45,251 nt of DNA from positions 1 through 45,251 of the forward strand of contig CAKOKM010000007.1 in NCBI GenBank assembly GCA_934091015.1. The letters run 5' to 3'. Numbering within the stretch: the stretch's first letter is position 1; every line of letters begins with the position of its first letter. The stretch comes from an uncultured Bacilli bacterium. GTDB lineage: Bacteria; Bacillota_I; Bacilli_A; RF39; UBA660. A program made the translations under genes and the position numbers. Of this stretch, positions 23,902 to 32,705 are shown piece after piece. The notes beneath the pieces are model-generated. The model saw only the letters and a list, made by a program, of their open reading frames with translations. It ran no database searches and was not told the origin of the DNA.

Positions 23902-24150
23902 TTATAACTTTTTTCGACAATTAATTTTTTTACAATTACCATCTTTACAATAATCGCATTGACACTTATTTTTTTTACAACTACAATTTATAGCATTTTC
24001 ACATTCAAATTCTTCTATTGTTTCAACCTTTGCATTATTAACCTCTGGAAAGACATATAAAACACCTATAATTGTTAATCCGATTAATCCAAGTGTAAAT
24101 ATCACATCTATTATTAATTCTTTAATTAGCTTATTTTTTTCTTCTACCAT
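23902..24150 (-). CDS. Small membrane protein with a cysteine-rich tail
   Basis: 82 residues from the ATG at 24150; a TTG further up would lie in the terminator of rplQ and is unlikely. Residues ~10-34 form one membrane helix (ELIIDVIFTLGLIGLTIIGVL). The charged start suggests the C-terminal ~40 residues are outside; they carry eight cysteines in C, CxC, CxC, CxxC-like spacing (NCSCKKNKCQCDYC, NCKKINC). I recognise no family. It could bind metal or form disulfides. It lies alone between the end of the ribosomal operon and dnaG. Confidence 0.6.
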   Translation of the reverse strand: MVEEKNKLIKELIIDVIFTLGLIGLTIIGVLYVFPEVNNAKVETIEEFECENAINCSCKKNKCQCDYCKDGNCKKINCRKKL

Positions 24151-24168
24151 ATCTATCTTATTAATTAT

Positions 24169-24204
24169 AAAAAAAAGACCTAAATTAGTCAACTAATTCA
24201 AGTC
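24169..24204 (-). terminator. Strong terminator at the end of the ribosomal superoperon
   Basis: Minus strand: 12-bp stem GACTTGAATTAG/CTAATTTAGGTC (two G-T pairs) with loop TTGA, followed by eight T. The 5' arm and part of the loop are the last codons of rplQ, so the hairpin overlaps the stop codon. Confidence 0.85.
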
Positions 24205-24529
24205 TAATTTGCATTGCGTCATCGCCCCTACGTTCATTTAATTTAATTAATCTAGTATATCCACCATTACGGTTTGCATACTTAGGAGCTAATTCAGTAA
24301 ATACTTTATTAACAGTATCTTTATCATTATGTAAGAAAGCTAAAGCCTTTCTTCTTGCAACTAAAGAACCATCTTTACCATAAGTAATCATTTTATCAAC
24401 GAATTTTCTTACTTCTTTTGCTCTTGCATCAGTAGTAACAACATATCCATGATTGATTACATCTTTAGTTAGTCCAGCCAATATGCTTCTTCTAATACGA
24501 GTTTCTCTACCTAATTTACGATATAACAT
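24185..24529 (-). CDS. rplQ: 50S ribosomal protein L17
   Basis: 114 residues. Start YRKLGRETRIRRSILAGL and the end RRGDDAMQIRLEL are L17 signatures; it sits near the exit tunnel of the 50S subunit. Last gene of the rpsJ-rplQ cluster; its final codons form the terminator stem. In many Firmicutes the ECF transporter genes and truA follow, but here the cluster ends. Confidence 0.97.
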   Translation of the reverse strand: MLYRKLGRETRIRRSILAGLTKDVINHGYVVTTDARAKEVRKFVDKMITYGKDGSLVARRKALAFLHNDKDTVNKVFTELAPKYANRNGGYTRLIKLNERRGDDAMQIRLELVD

Positions 24530-24543
24530 ACTTACACACCTTT

Positions 24544-25491
24544 CTAATCACGGAACTTTAGTCCCATATCTTTAACTTTATCTATAACTTCTTTAAGAGA
24601 TTTTTTACCTAAATTACGAATTTTATTAACTTCTGATTCTCTCTTATCAATTAAATCTTGCATTGTATTAACTCCGGCTCTCTTTAAGCAATTATATGCT
24701 CTAACTGAGAATTCGATTTCTTCGATAGGAGTTTCTAATGTCTTAGTGATTTGATCAACTTTCTTTTCAGCCATAATTCCAGTAGCATCTGATATTTCAT
24801 TTAAATTAGCAATAATATTAAAATGTTCAATTAATATTTTAGATGCTAAAGCCATAGCTTCTTCTGGATTCATAGAACCATTAGTATAAACTTCCATAAT
24901 TAATTTATCATAATTTTCGTTGTGTCCAACACGAGCACCTTCTACTTCATAAGCAACTCTTTCAATTGGACTATATAATGAATCAATTGGAATTAATCCT
25001 TGAACAGTATCTCCTAAAATCTTCTTATTTTCTTTAGAATCAACATATCCACGACCACAACCAACAGTCATTTCCATATCAATTTTTCCGCCTTGAACTA
25101 AATTACAAATAACTAAATCTGGATTAACAATTTCTAAATCAGCATCTACTTCGATATCTCCAGCTTTAACTACGCCTTCTTTATCTGCATATAAATGGAT
25201 TTTTTTATCTTCATGAGTATGGTTTTTAATAACAACACTTTTTAAATTTAAAATAATTGATGTAACATCTTCAACAACACCATCTATTTTTTGAAATTCA
25301 TGCATAACTCCTTCAATTTTAACAGAAGTTATTGCAGAACCAGGCATTGATGATAACATTACTCTTCTAAGTGCGTTACCTATTGTAGTACCAAATCCTC
25401 TTTCTAATGGTTCAAGTTCAAACTTACCATAATTATTCTTTTCAACATATTCAGTTATTTTATATTCAGGTTTTTCAAAATTCATATTCAT
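24544..25491 (-). CDS. rpoA: RNA polymerase alpha subunit
   Basis: 315 residues. The N-terminal assembly domain contains LEPLERGFGTTIGNALRR (binding to beta subunits) and the C-terminal domain has the helix-hairpin-helix end LKRAGVNTMQDLIDKRESEV with IRNLGKKSLKEV, which binds UP elements and activators. Lies between rpsK and rplQ as in all Firmicutes. Confidence 0.97.
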   Translation of the reverse strand: MNMNFEKPEYKITEYVEKNNYGKFELEPLERGFGTTIGNALRRVMLSSMPGSAITSVKIEGVMHEFQKIDGVVEDVTSIILNLKSVVIKNHTHEDKKIHLYADKEGVVKAGDIEVDADLEIVNPDLVICNLVQGGKIDMEMTVGCGRGYVDSKENKKILGDTVQGLIPIDSLYSPIERVAYEVEGARVGHNENYDKLIMEVYTNGSMNPEEAMALASKILIEHFNIIANLNEISDATGIMAEKKVDQITKTLETPIEEIEFSVRAYNCLKRAGVNTMQDLIDKRESEVNKIRNLGKKSLKEVIDKVKDMGLKFRD

Positions 25492-25506
25492 AAAAATCTC
25501 CCCTTC

Positions 25507-25890
25507 TTAATTTCTTGGACGTTTTGGTGGTCTACAACCATTATGTGGTACTGGTGTTTCATCATTTATTGCAGTAATTTCTAAACCAGCAGTTTGTAAA
25601 GCACGAATTGCGTTTTCTCTACCACTACCTAATCCTTTAACAAATACTTCAACTTTTTTAACACCAGAAGCAGTTGCAGTTGTTGCAGCAGCTTCAGCAG
25701 CTTGTCCAGCAGCAAATGGAGTTTTCTTTTTAGAACCTTTATATCCAATTGTTCCAGCTGATGCCCAGCTTATTACATTTCCATCTTTATCTGTTATAGA
25801 AACAACAGTATTATTATAAGTTGAATGAATATGTGCTTGTGCTTCAGGAATATTCTTTTTTACTTTTCTTTTTCTTCTATTATAAGCCAT
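25507..25890 (-). CDS. rpsK: 30S ribosomal protein S11
   Basis: 127 residues. AHIHSTYNNTVVSITD and GSGRENAIRALQ, ending PHNGCRPPKRPR, are S11. It binds 16S rRNA near the platform. Follows rpsM by 10 bp. Confidence 0.97.
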   Translation of the reverse strand: MAYNRRKRKVKKNIPEAQAHIHSTYNNTVVSITDKDGNVISWASAGTIGYKGSKKKTPFAAGQAAEAAATTATASGVKKVEVFVKGLGSGRENAIRALQTAGLEITAINDETPVPHNGCRPPKRPRN

Positions 25891-25900
25891 AATTTACCTC

Positions 25901-26275
25901 CTATTTACCTACTTTTTTCTTATTAGCAACTACTTTACCTTTACCCTTACGAGTCTTAGCGTTGCGACTAGTTCTTTGTCCATGAACAGGTAATCCTTTT
26001 TTATGTCTAGTTCCTTGATAAGAATTGATTTCCATTTTACCTTTAATGTTCATTTGAACTTCTCTTCTTAAATCACCTTCAGTAGTATATTTATCTACTT
26101 CTTTTCTTAAAGCTGCTTCATCTTCAGGAGTTAAATCTTTAATTCTTTTAGATGAATCAACTTTTGCATCAGCACAAATCTTTGTTGCTGTGCTTCTACC
26201 TATACCATAAATATAAGTAAGTCCTATTTCTGTTCTTTTTTCTTTTGGTAATTCTACATTCTTAATACGAGCCAT
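25901..26275 (-). CDS. rpsM: 30S ribosomal protein S13
   Basis: 124 residues. ARIKNVELPKEKRTEIGLTY, IYGIGRSTATKIC and the basic end GQRTSRNAKTRKG identify S13, which contacts the head of the 30S and the 50S bridge. Preceded by rpmJ. Confidence 0.97.
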   Translation of the reverse strand: MARIKNVELPKEKRTEIGLTYIYGIGRSTATKICADAKVDSSKRIKDLTPEDEAALRKEVDKYTTEGDLRREVQMNIKGKMEINSYQGTRHKKGLPVHGQRTSRNAKTRKGKGKVVANKKKVGK

Positions 26276-26286
26276 TAATATTCCTC

Positions 26287-26400
26287 CTAACCTTGTCTTT
26301 GTTTATGTTTTGGATTATCACAGATAACCATAACTTTACCTTTTCTTCTTATAATTCTACATTTAGCACACATTTTTTTTACAGATGGTCTAACTTTCAT
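26287..26400 (-). CDS. rpmJ: 50S ribosomal protein L36 (zinc type)
   Basis: A 37-residue protein: starts MKVRPSVKKMCAKC and ends NPKHKQRQG. Cys11, Cys14, Cys27 and His32 form the zinc site of the C+ type of L36. Position between infA and rpsM is the standard one. Preceded by AGGAGG. Confidence 0.96.
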   Translation of the reverse strand: MKVRPSVKKMCAKCRIIRRKGKVMVICDNPKHKQRQG

Positions 26401-26412
26401 TTTTGTTCCTCC

Positions 26413-26625
26413 TTATTTTCTATAAATAATTCGCCCACGTGTTAAATCATATGGTGAAAATTCAATAGTAACTTTATCGCCCGGTAAGATGCGAATGTAA
26501 TTCATTCGTATTTTACCAGAAACGTGAGCTGTTACTACGACTCCATTTTCTAATTCAACCTTATATTCGTCTTTGATACAATCTATTACTTTACCATTAA
26601 CTTCAATTTTAGTTTCTTTAGCCAC
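26413..26625 (-). CDS. infA: Translation initiation factor IF-1
   Basis: 70 residues, about two shorter than usual at the start. OB fold with NGVVVTAHVSGKIRMNYIRI and LPGDKVTIEFSPYDLTRGRI. It binds the A site of the 30S. Lies between map and rpmJ. Confidence 0.97.
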   Translation of the reverse strand: MAKETKIEVNGKVIDCIKDEYKVELENGVVVTAHVSGKIRMNYIRILPGDKVTIEFSPYDLTRGRIIYRK

Positions 26626-26629
26626 TTTT

Positions 26630-27376
26630 TCACTCTCCCGTTAATATTTCATATCCATCATCTGTGACAACAACTGTATGTTCAAAATGAGCACTATTCT
26701 TACCATCTCTAGTAACAATAGTCCAGTCATTATCTAAGATGTTAATATGTCTGGAACCAGCTGTTATCATCGGTTCAACCGCAATAACCATACCAGTTTT
26801 TAACTTCATACCTGTATTATACTTTCCGTAATTTAGTACATCAGGATCTTCATGTAACTCACGTCCAACTCCATGTCCACATAATTCTTGTACAACTCCA
26901 TAATGATATTTATGAGCATACTCACTAATACGTGCCCCAATGTTGTTTAAATGAGCTCCATCTTTAACTTCCTTTAAACCAACAAACAACATTTTTTCAG
27001 TATGATGCAATAATCTTTCATTTTCTCTAGAAATCTTTCCGACTGGATAAGTCCAAGCTGAATCAGAATGAAATCCTTTATATAAAGTACAAATATCTAA
27101 AGTAACAATGTCACCTTCTTTAAGTACTCTATCAGAACCTATTCCATGAACAACTTCATCATTTACTGAAACACAGATATTTCCTGGATAGCCTTCATAA
27201 CCTAAGCAACTTGGTATTCCACCATGTTCTCTTATAAATTTTCCAGCTTCATCATCTATATATTTTGTTGTAATACCAGGTTTAATTAAAGACTTTAAAT
27301 ATTGATGTGTTAAATAAGTAATATGACCAGATTCTTTAATTAAAGCTATCTCTTCCTTAGTTTTAATACTAACCAT
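26630..27376 (-). CDS. map: Methionine aminopeptidase, type I
   Basis: 248 residues. Removes the initiator methionine after deformylation. Metal ligands seen: Asp94 and Asp105 (TLDICTLYKGFHSDSAW), His168 (CGHGVGRELHEDP), Glu201 (VEPM) and Glu231 (FEHTVVV). No N-terminal zinc finger. The start shares a base with the adk stop (TAATG). Confidence 0.97.
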   Translation of the reverse strand: MVSIKTKEEIALIKESGHITYLTHQYLKSLIKPGITTKYIDDEAGKFIREHGGIPSCLGYEGYPGNICVSVNDEVVHGIGSDRVLKEGDIVTLDICTLYKGFHSDSAWTYPVGKISRENERLLHHTEKMLFVGLKEVKDGAHLNNIGARISEYAHKYHYGVVQELCGHGVGRELHEDPDVLNYGKYNTGMKLKTGMVIAVEPMITAGSRHINILDNDWTIVTRDGKNSAHFEHTVVVTDDGYEILTGE

Positions 27377-28011
27377 TATTTAATCACTTTCTCTATTCTA
27401 TCAAAAGTACCTTCTATATCAGTACTATCAATTACTTCAAGTAAACCATTATTTTTATAATATTCAATTATAGGACTAGTACAATCAATATAATTTTGAT
27501 ATCTATGTTTAAATGTTTCTTCATTATCATCAGATCTACTAATAAGTTCTTCACCACAATAATCACAAATCCATTCCTTTTTAGGCTTTAAATTTGTTCT
27601 ATGATAACTCCTCGAACACTTAGGACAAAATAACCTTCCAGTTACTCTATCCAATAAATAATTATAAGGTACATCTAAGTAAATTACAATATCCACTCTT
27701 TTATCTATCTCTTTTAATATATTATTTAATATATCAATTTGATTTAAATCTCTTGGATATCCATCTAATATAAATGGACCATCTACGCTAATTAATTTAT
27801 TCTTAAGTAGCGTAGATACAATTTCATCACTTATTAAATTGCCACTATCCATTAATTCTTTTATATTTTTACCGATCTCACTTTGCTTAGCAATTTCACC
27901 TCTTAGTAAATCACCAGTTGAAATATGAGTATAACCATATTTCTTAACAAGTAAATCACTTTGAGTTCCCTTACCAGCAGCTGGAGGCGCTATAAATATA
28001 ATATTTTTCAT
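27376..28011 (-). CDS. adk: Adenylate kinase with zinc-binding lid
   Basis: 211 residues. P-loop APPAAGKGTQ (8-17), DGYPRDLNQ, and a long-type lid with Cys129, Cys132, Cys149 and Cys152 (CPKC...CDYC), the Gram-positive zinc form. Balances AMP, ADP and ATP. Coupled by one-base overlaps to secY and map. Confidence 0.97.
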   Translation of the reverse strand: MKNIIFIAPPAAGKGTQSDLLVKKYGYTHISTGDLLRGEIAKQSEIGKNIKELMDSGNLISDEIVSTLLKNKLISVDGPFILDGYPRDLNQIDILNNILKEIDKRVDIVIYLDVPYNYLLDRVTGRLFCPKCSRSYHRTNLKPKKEWICDYCGEELISRSDDNEETFKHRYQNYIDCTSPIIEYYKNNGLLEVIDSTDIEGTFDRIEKVIK

Positions 28012-29279
28012 TATCTACTTCTTCTTCTTTTTCTAGAACCAGTATAACTTCTTGAAATTATAGAACTTTCTAACTGTTTATAAGTTTCAAGTGCAACACC
28101 TACAACTATGATTAATCCTGTACCACCTAATGTTACATTAGAAGGTAAATTAGAAATCTTAGTAAATATAATTGGTAACGCAGCTATAACCATAAGTCCT
28201 AAAGTTCCAAAAGTAGAAATTCTAGTTATTACATATTTTAAATACTTACTAGTAGCTTCTCCTGGAACAATTCCTGGAATATAACTACGATTAGTATCTA
28301 AATTTTCTGCCATTTCATCCGGATTTAACTCAAGTAATGTATAAAAATATCCAAATACGAATATTAATAACATATATAAAATGAATCCAGTATAACTTGT
28401 ATAAACAATATAATTATTTACAAAGTTTGTAAATGCTTCTTTATTTAATATGTTAGCAATAACAGAAGGTATTCCAATTATTGCTGATGCAAATATTACT
28501 GGAACAACACTAGCAGTATTTAACTTAATAGGAATATATGATTTTTCTCCTGCATAAGCTCCACTAGTACGATTCGAATATTGAATAGGTATTCTTCTTT
28601 CCGCAATTTGCATATAAACAACACCTATAATAATTGCTAAATAAACAATTATAAATAAAACAAATAAGATTATTCCAGAAGCCATATTATAACTTCCATT
28701 AATAATTAAATCTTGAAAAGCAGTAATGAATGTTGAAGGTAAATTGTTAACAATACCAGCCATTATTATTAATGACATACCATTACCAATACCTTTTTTA
28801 GTCATCTCATCACCAAGCCAAATTAAAAATGCAGTACCAGCAGTTAAATAAACTGTTGATTTAATAGTTGTCATTGCATCTCCCTTTAATAAGGTTAATG
28901 AGAATACATATGCTTGAACAAACGCTAAAAACATTCCAAGATATCTATTTATTTTGTTAATTTTTTGTCTACCTGTTGCTCCACTTTCTTTTAATTCTTT
29001 AAAATATGGAATAATATCCATTTGCAAAAGTTGTGTAATAATACTAGCAGTAATATAAGGCATAACACCTAAAGAGAAAATTGAAAATGTTTTTAAATTT
29101 CCTCCACTTACTAAACTTAATAATTCTAAGAAACCTATGTTATTAGTAATGCTCTTTGCTCCAGGAATTATTATATTAGTTCCAAGAGCAAATATAGCTA
29201 AACACATTAAGGTAAACAATATTCTTTTGCGTAAATCCTTATTTGAAGGACTAAATAATCCTTTAAGATTTGCAAACAT
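28011..29279 (-). CDS. secY: Preprotein translocase subunit SecY
   Basis: 422 residues with ten membrane helices. LGVMPYITASIITQLLQMDI, GIGNGMSLIIMAGIV and RRIPIQYSNR are SecY hallmarks. It forms the export channel used by the TasA-like and other secreted proteins here. 2 bp after rplO. Confidence 0.96.
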   Translation of the reverse strand: MFANLKGLFSPSNKDLRKRILFTLMCLAIFALGTNIIIPGAKSITNNIGFLELLSLVSGGNLKTFSIFSLGVMPYITASIITQLLQMDIIPYFKELKESGATGRQKINKINRYLGMFLAFVQAYVFSLTLLKGDAMTTIKSTVYLTAGTAFLIWLGDEMTKKGIGNGMSLIIMAGIVNNLPSTFITAFQDLIINGSYNMASGIILFVLFIIVYLAIIIGVVYMQIAERRIPIQYSNRTSGAYAGEKSYIPIKLNTASVVPVIFASAIIGIPSVIANILNKEAFTNFVNNYIVYTSYTGFILYMLLIFVFGYFYTLLELNPDEMAENLDTNRSYIPGIVPGEATSKYLKYVITRISTFGTLGLMVIAALPIIFTKISNLPSNVTLGGTGLIIVVGVALETYKQLESSIISRSYTGSRKRRRSR

Positions 29280-29280
29280 A

Positions 29281-29721
29281 TTAAATCACCTCAGCAGTTC
29301 CACCAGCATTTTCAATCTTACTAACAGCCTTTGTAGAGAATCTATTAGCCTTAATTGTAATTTTCTTTTCTAATTCTCCATTACCTAAAACTTTTAATCC
29401 AGATAATTCTTTCTTAATAATTCCCATTTCTTTTAATAATTCAAGAGTAACAACATCACCATCATTAAATCTATTTAAGTCACTTAAATTGATTGTAGCA
29501 TATCTAACTGTAAAGTTAGCGTTGTTAAATCCTCTCTTAGGAATTCTACGGTAAATTGGAGACTCACCACCACGGAACCAAGGTTTAATTGAAGCTCCGC
29601 TTCTTGATTTTTGTCCGTTTTCTCCACGAGTTGAAGTCTTACCCATACCAGAACCAGGTCCACGACCTACAATTTTTCTTCTTTTAGCTTCTGGTAATTT
29701 ATTTAATTCATTCAATTTCAT
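29281..29721 (-). CDS. rplO: 50S ribosomal protein L15
   Basis: 146 residues from the ATG at 29721, which has GAGGAG in front; the longer frame to 29748 lies within rpsE. KLNELNKLPEAKRRKIVGRG, the GSGMGKTSTRG stretch and GGESPIYRRIPKRGF are L15. It follows rpsE directly: the rpmD (L30) gene usually present between them is missing. Confidence 0.95.
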   Translation of the reverse strand: MKLNELNKLPEAKRRKIVGRGPGSGMGKTSTRGENGQKSRSGASIKPWFRGGESPIYRRIPKRGFNNANFTVRYATINLSDLNRFNDGDVVTLELLKEMGIIKKELSGLKVLGNGELEKKITIKANRFSTKAVSKIENAGGTAEVI

Positions 29722-29722
29722 A

Positions 29723-30319
29723 CTATAACTCCTCAACTTTCTTACCACGAAGTTCAGCGATATGTTCTTTTGATCTTTGTGATTTTAATGCTTCTAAAGT
29801 TGCTTTAGCAACATTAACTTGAGTGTTAGCTCCTAGTGATTTAGATACGATATCTTTAACACCAGCAATTTCAAGTACTGCACGAACAGCACCACCAGCG
29901 ATAATACCAGTACCTTCTTTAGCAGGTTTAATTAATACTTTAGCTCTTCCACATTTACCAATTTGATCATGTGAAATAGTTCTACCATCAACGATATCAA
30001 CTTTAACTAAATTCTTATTAGCAGCTTGAATACCTTTTTTGATAGCTTCTGGAACTTCCATAGATTTTCCAGTTCCAATTCCTACTAAACCTTTTCCATC
30101 ACCTACTACCATAGTAGCAGCAAATCTAAAGTGTCTTCCACCTTTAGTAACTTTAGTTACACGAGTGATAGAAATAACTTTTTCTTCTAATAATTTTTTC
30201 TTTGGTTCAAAGTTTTTATTAGATTTTCTATTTTTATTATTTTTAAAGTTTTTATTATCTCTAACTACTTTTTCAGTTTTTACTTCTTCAGTAGTCATAA
30301 CTTCTTTATTTTCTTCCAT
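29723..30319 (-). CDS. rpsE: 30S ribosomal protein S5
   Basis: 198 residues with an extra ~45-residue basic, asparagine-rich front (KNFKNNKNRKSNKNFEPKKK) before the conserved part. The conserved part has EKVISITRVTKVTKGGRHF and GKCGRAKVLIKPA, then AGGAVRAVLEIAGVKDI. S5 lines the mRNA entry of the 30S. The extension is longer than in Bacillus. Confidence 0.95.
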   Translation of the reverse strand: MEENKEVMTTEEVKTEKVVRDNKNFKNNKNRKSNKNFEPKKKLLEEKVISITRVTKVTKGGRHFRFAATMVVGDGKGLVGIGTGKSMEVPEAIKKGIQAANKNLVKVDIVDGRTISHDQIGKCGRAKVLIKPAKEGTGIIAGGAVRAVLEIAGVKDIVSKSLGANTQVNVAKATLEALKSQRSKEHIAELRGKKVEEL

Positions 30320-30332
30320 TATTTCCCTCCCT

Positions 30333-30689
30333 CTAGAACTCTAATCCGTTTTCTCTAGCAGCATTTGCTAAAGCTTCTACACGGCCATGATATTGGTATC
30401 CACCTCTATCGAATACTACTTTAGTAATACCAGCTTTAACAGCTTTTTTAGCTATATCTGCACCAACTAAAGCAGCACCTTCAATGTTTCCACCATTATC
30501 GATTTTTAACATTACACTTGATGAAGCAACTAAAGTAGTTTGACTTTCATCATCAATAATTTGTGCATAAATTTCTTTATTTGATCTAAATACATTAAGT
30601 CTAGGCATTTCCTTAGTTCCAAAAACATTTTTACGAACTCTTTCATGTCTCATAACTCTAGATACATTTCTTGATTCTTTCTTTATCAT
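30333..30689 (-). CDS. rplR: 50S ribosomal protein L18
   Basis: 118 residues. RMRHERVRKNVFGT-like start (VSRVMRHERVRKNVFGT) and the end FDRGGYQYHGRVEALANAAR are L18, which binds 5S rRNA with L5. 14 bp before rpsE. Confidence 0.96.
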   Translation of the reverse strand: MIKKESRNVSRVMRHERVRKNVFGTKEMPRLNVFRSNKEIYAQIIDDESQTTLVASSSVMLKIDNGGNIEGAALVGADIAKKAVKAGITKVVFDRGGYQYHGRVEALANAARENGLEF

Positions 30690-30697
30690 AAATCCTC

Positions 30698-31237
30698 CTA
30701 CTTAGAAGCCTTCTTACCTTCTTTACGTCTAATAACTTCGCCTTTATAACGAATACCTTTTCCTTTATATGGTTCAGGTTTTCTAATCTTACGAATATTA
30801 GCCGCAAATTCAGTTACTTTTTGCTTATCAATTCCACTTAATTTTAATTCAGTTGTAGATGGTGCTTCAACTGTTATCCCTTCAGGAATATCTACAGCCA
30901 CTGGATGACTGAATCCTGCTGAAACATTAATTTGTTTTCCAGTTACTTGGAATCTATATCCAACACCAACAGTTTCAAGTTCAACTGTATATCCTTTAGA
31001 TACCCCAATAATCATATTTTCAATTAAAGCATTTGTTGTACCATGAATTGATTTTGTAAATAATTCTTCATTAGCTCTTTTACAAGTTAATTTATTATCT
31101 TCAATATTAATACTGATTAAATTATTAAATTCTTCTGTTAATTCACCTTTAGGTCCTTTAACAGTTACTTTATTACCATCTAATGTAACAGTTACATCAG
31201 AAGGAATATGTATTACTCTATTTCCTATTCTACTCAT
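30698..31237 (-). CDS. rplF: 50S ribosomal protein L6
   Basis: 179 residues. SRIGNRVIHIPSDVTV, GVGYRFQVTGKQ and the end KIRKPEPYKGKGIRYKGE are L6, near the GTPase centre of the 50S. Preceded by rpsH. Confidence 0.97.
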   Translation of the reverse strand: MSRIGNRVIHIPSDVTVTLDGNKVTVKGPKGELTEEFNNLISINIEDNKLTCKRANEELFTKSIHGTTNALIENMIIGVSKGYTVELETVGVGYRFQVTGKQINVSAGFSHPVAVDIPEGITVEAPSTTELKLSGIDKQKVTEFAANIRKIRKPEPYKGKGIRYKGEVIRRKEGKKASK

Positions 31238-31252
31238 AATATCAGTTTTTCC

Positions 31253-31645
31253 TTACCAAATATAGGCAAGTACTTCTCCTCCTAGACCAGCATTTCTTGC
31301 TTCTTTGTCAGTCATAATTCCCTTACTTGTAGAAATAATTGCAATACCAAGTCCGTTAAGTACTCTTGGAAGTTCATCATGTTTAGCATAAACTCTAAGA
31401 CCAGGTTTACTAATTCTCTTTAAACCAGTAATAACTCTTTCTTTCTTATTTTCACCATATTTAAGTGATAAATCTAACATTTTAGTTTCTTCATTACTAC
31501 TATAATCATTGATATAGCCTTCTTCTTTTAAGATTCTAGCTATTTCTCTAGTCATCTTAGTATTTAAAACTGCAACATTAGCATATTTCATTTGACCTGC
31601 ATTACGAATTCTTGTAAGCATATCAGCTATTGTATCGTTTACCAT
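31253..31645 (-). CDS. rpsH: 30S ribosomal protein S8
   Basis: 130 residues. NDTIADMLTRIRNAGQMK and STSKGIMTDKEARNAGLGGE are S8. It binds the central 16S domain and in other bacteria represses the spc genes. Confidence 0.97.
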   Translation of the reverse strand: MVNDTIADMLTRIRNAGQMKYANVAVLNTKMTREIARILKEEGYINDYSSNEETKMLDLSLKYGENKKERVITGLKRISKPGLRVYAKHDELPRVLNGLGIAIISTSKGIMTDKEARNAGLGGEVLAYIW

Positions 31646-31659
31646 AATTTACTTCCTTT

Positions 31660-31845
31660 CTACCAACTTGATTTCTTTACGCCTGGGATTTTACCTTCAT
31701 TTGCTAATTCTCTAAAGCAAATACGACATAATCCAAATTTACGTAAAACTCCATGAGGTCTTCCACATCTTTCGCAACGAGTGTATGCTCTAACCTTAAA
31801 TTTAGGAGTTCTTGAATTTTTAACTTTTAAACTAGTTTTTGCCAT
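31660..31845 (-). CDS. rpsZ: 30S ribosomal protein S14, zinc type
   Basis: 61 residues. Cys24, Cys27, Cys40 and Cys43 form the zinc site (CERCGRPHG, GLCRICFREL). Short zinc-type S14, the usual one in Gram-positives. Lies between rplE and rpsH. Confidence 0.96.
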   Translation of the reverse strand: MAKTSLKVKNSRTPKFKVRAYTRCERCGRPHGVLRKFGLCRICFRELANEGKIPGVKKSSW

Positions 31846-31855
31846 CTCTCATTAC

Positions 31856-32395
31856 CTACTTTCTAAATGGAAGTCCAAAGCCTTTTAATAATTCTAAAGC
31901 TTCTTCATTAGTTTTTGCTGTTGTAACAAAAACTATATCCATACCTCTTAATTTAACTACATTATCATAATCGATTTCTGGGAAAATTAATTGATCTTTA
32001 ATTCCTAAAGTATAATTTCCTCTACCATCGAATGCTTTTGGTGATATACCTCTAAAATCTCTTACACGAGGTAAAGAAATTTTAATTAATTTTTCTAAGA
32101 ATACATACATATTTTCCCCACGTAATGTTACCTTAGTTCCAATACTTTGTCCTTCTCTTAATTTAAATCCTGCAATTGATTTTTTAGCTTTTGTAATAAC
32201 TGCATGTTGTCCTGTTATAGCTTCTAAATCAGCTCTAGCAGCATCAATTAATTTATCATCATGAGATCCATCTCCAACACCAATATTAACTACAATTTTC
32301 TCTAATCTAGGAATTTCCATAACTGAAGAATAATTAAATTTTTCTTTAAGTGCTGGTTTGATATCTTTATTATATAATTCTTTTAATGAATTCAT
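31856..32395 (-). CDS. rplE: 50S ribosomal protein L5
   Basis: 179 residues. PRLEKIVVNIGVGDGSHD, ITGQHAVITKAKKSIAGFKL and PRVRDFRGI are L5, which joins 5S rRNA and the P-site tRNA. Shares one base with rplX. Confidence 0.97.
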   Translation of the reverse strand: MNSLKELYNKDIKPALKEKFNYSSVMEIPRLEKIVVNIGVGDGSHDDKLIDAARADLEAITGQHAVITKAKKSIAGFKLREGQSIGTKVTLRGENMYVFLEKLIKISLPRVRDFRGISPKAFDGRGNYTLGIKDQLIFPEIDYDNVVKLRGMDIVFVTTAKTNEEALELLKGFGLPFRK

Positions 32396-32697
32396 TATTT
32401 ATCACCTGTGCCCTTCTTTTTAGTAGCTTTCTTTTCAGTTTTTACTTCTTTAACTTCTTTTGTTTTTTTGTTTTCTTTAGCTGTTAATACTTTTACATTA
32501 GATACATGAATAGGATTTTCAACTTCTAATATTCCACCAGTTTCATTCATTCTTGATGGTTTCATATGTTTTTTAACAATATTTACGCCTTCAACAACTA
32601 CACGGTCTTTTTTTCTTAAAGTATATAATACTTTTCCTTCCTTACCTTTATCTTTTCCGGTAAGAACTTTAACATTATCTCCAACTTTAACTTTCAT
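32395..32697 (-). CDS. rplX: 50S ribosomal protein L24
   Basis: 100 residues. KVGDNVKVLTGKDKGKEGKV at the start and GVNIVKKHMKPS are L24; the last ~27 residues are a lysine-rich tail (KATKKKGTGDK) replacing the usual zinc-less C-terminus. L24 starts 50S assembly. Confidence 0.95.
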   Translation of the reverse strand: MKVKVGDNVKVLTGKDKGKEGKVLYTLRKKDRVVVEGVNIVKKHMKPSRMNETGGILEVENPIHVSNVKVLTAKENKKTKEVKEVKTEKKATKKKGTGDK

Positions 32698-32705
32698 ATA
32701 TCCTC

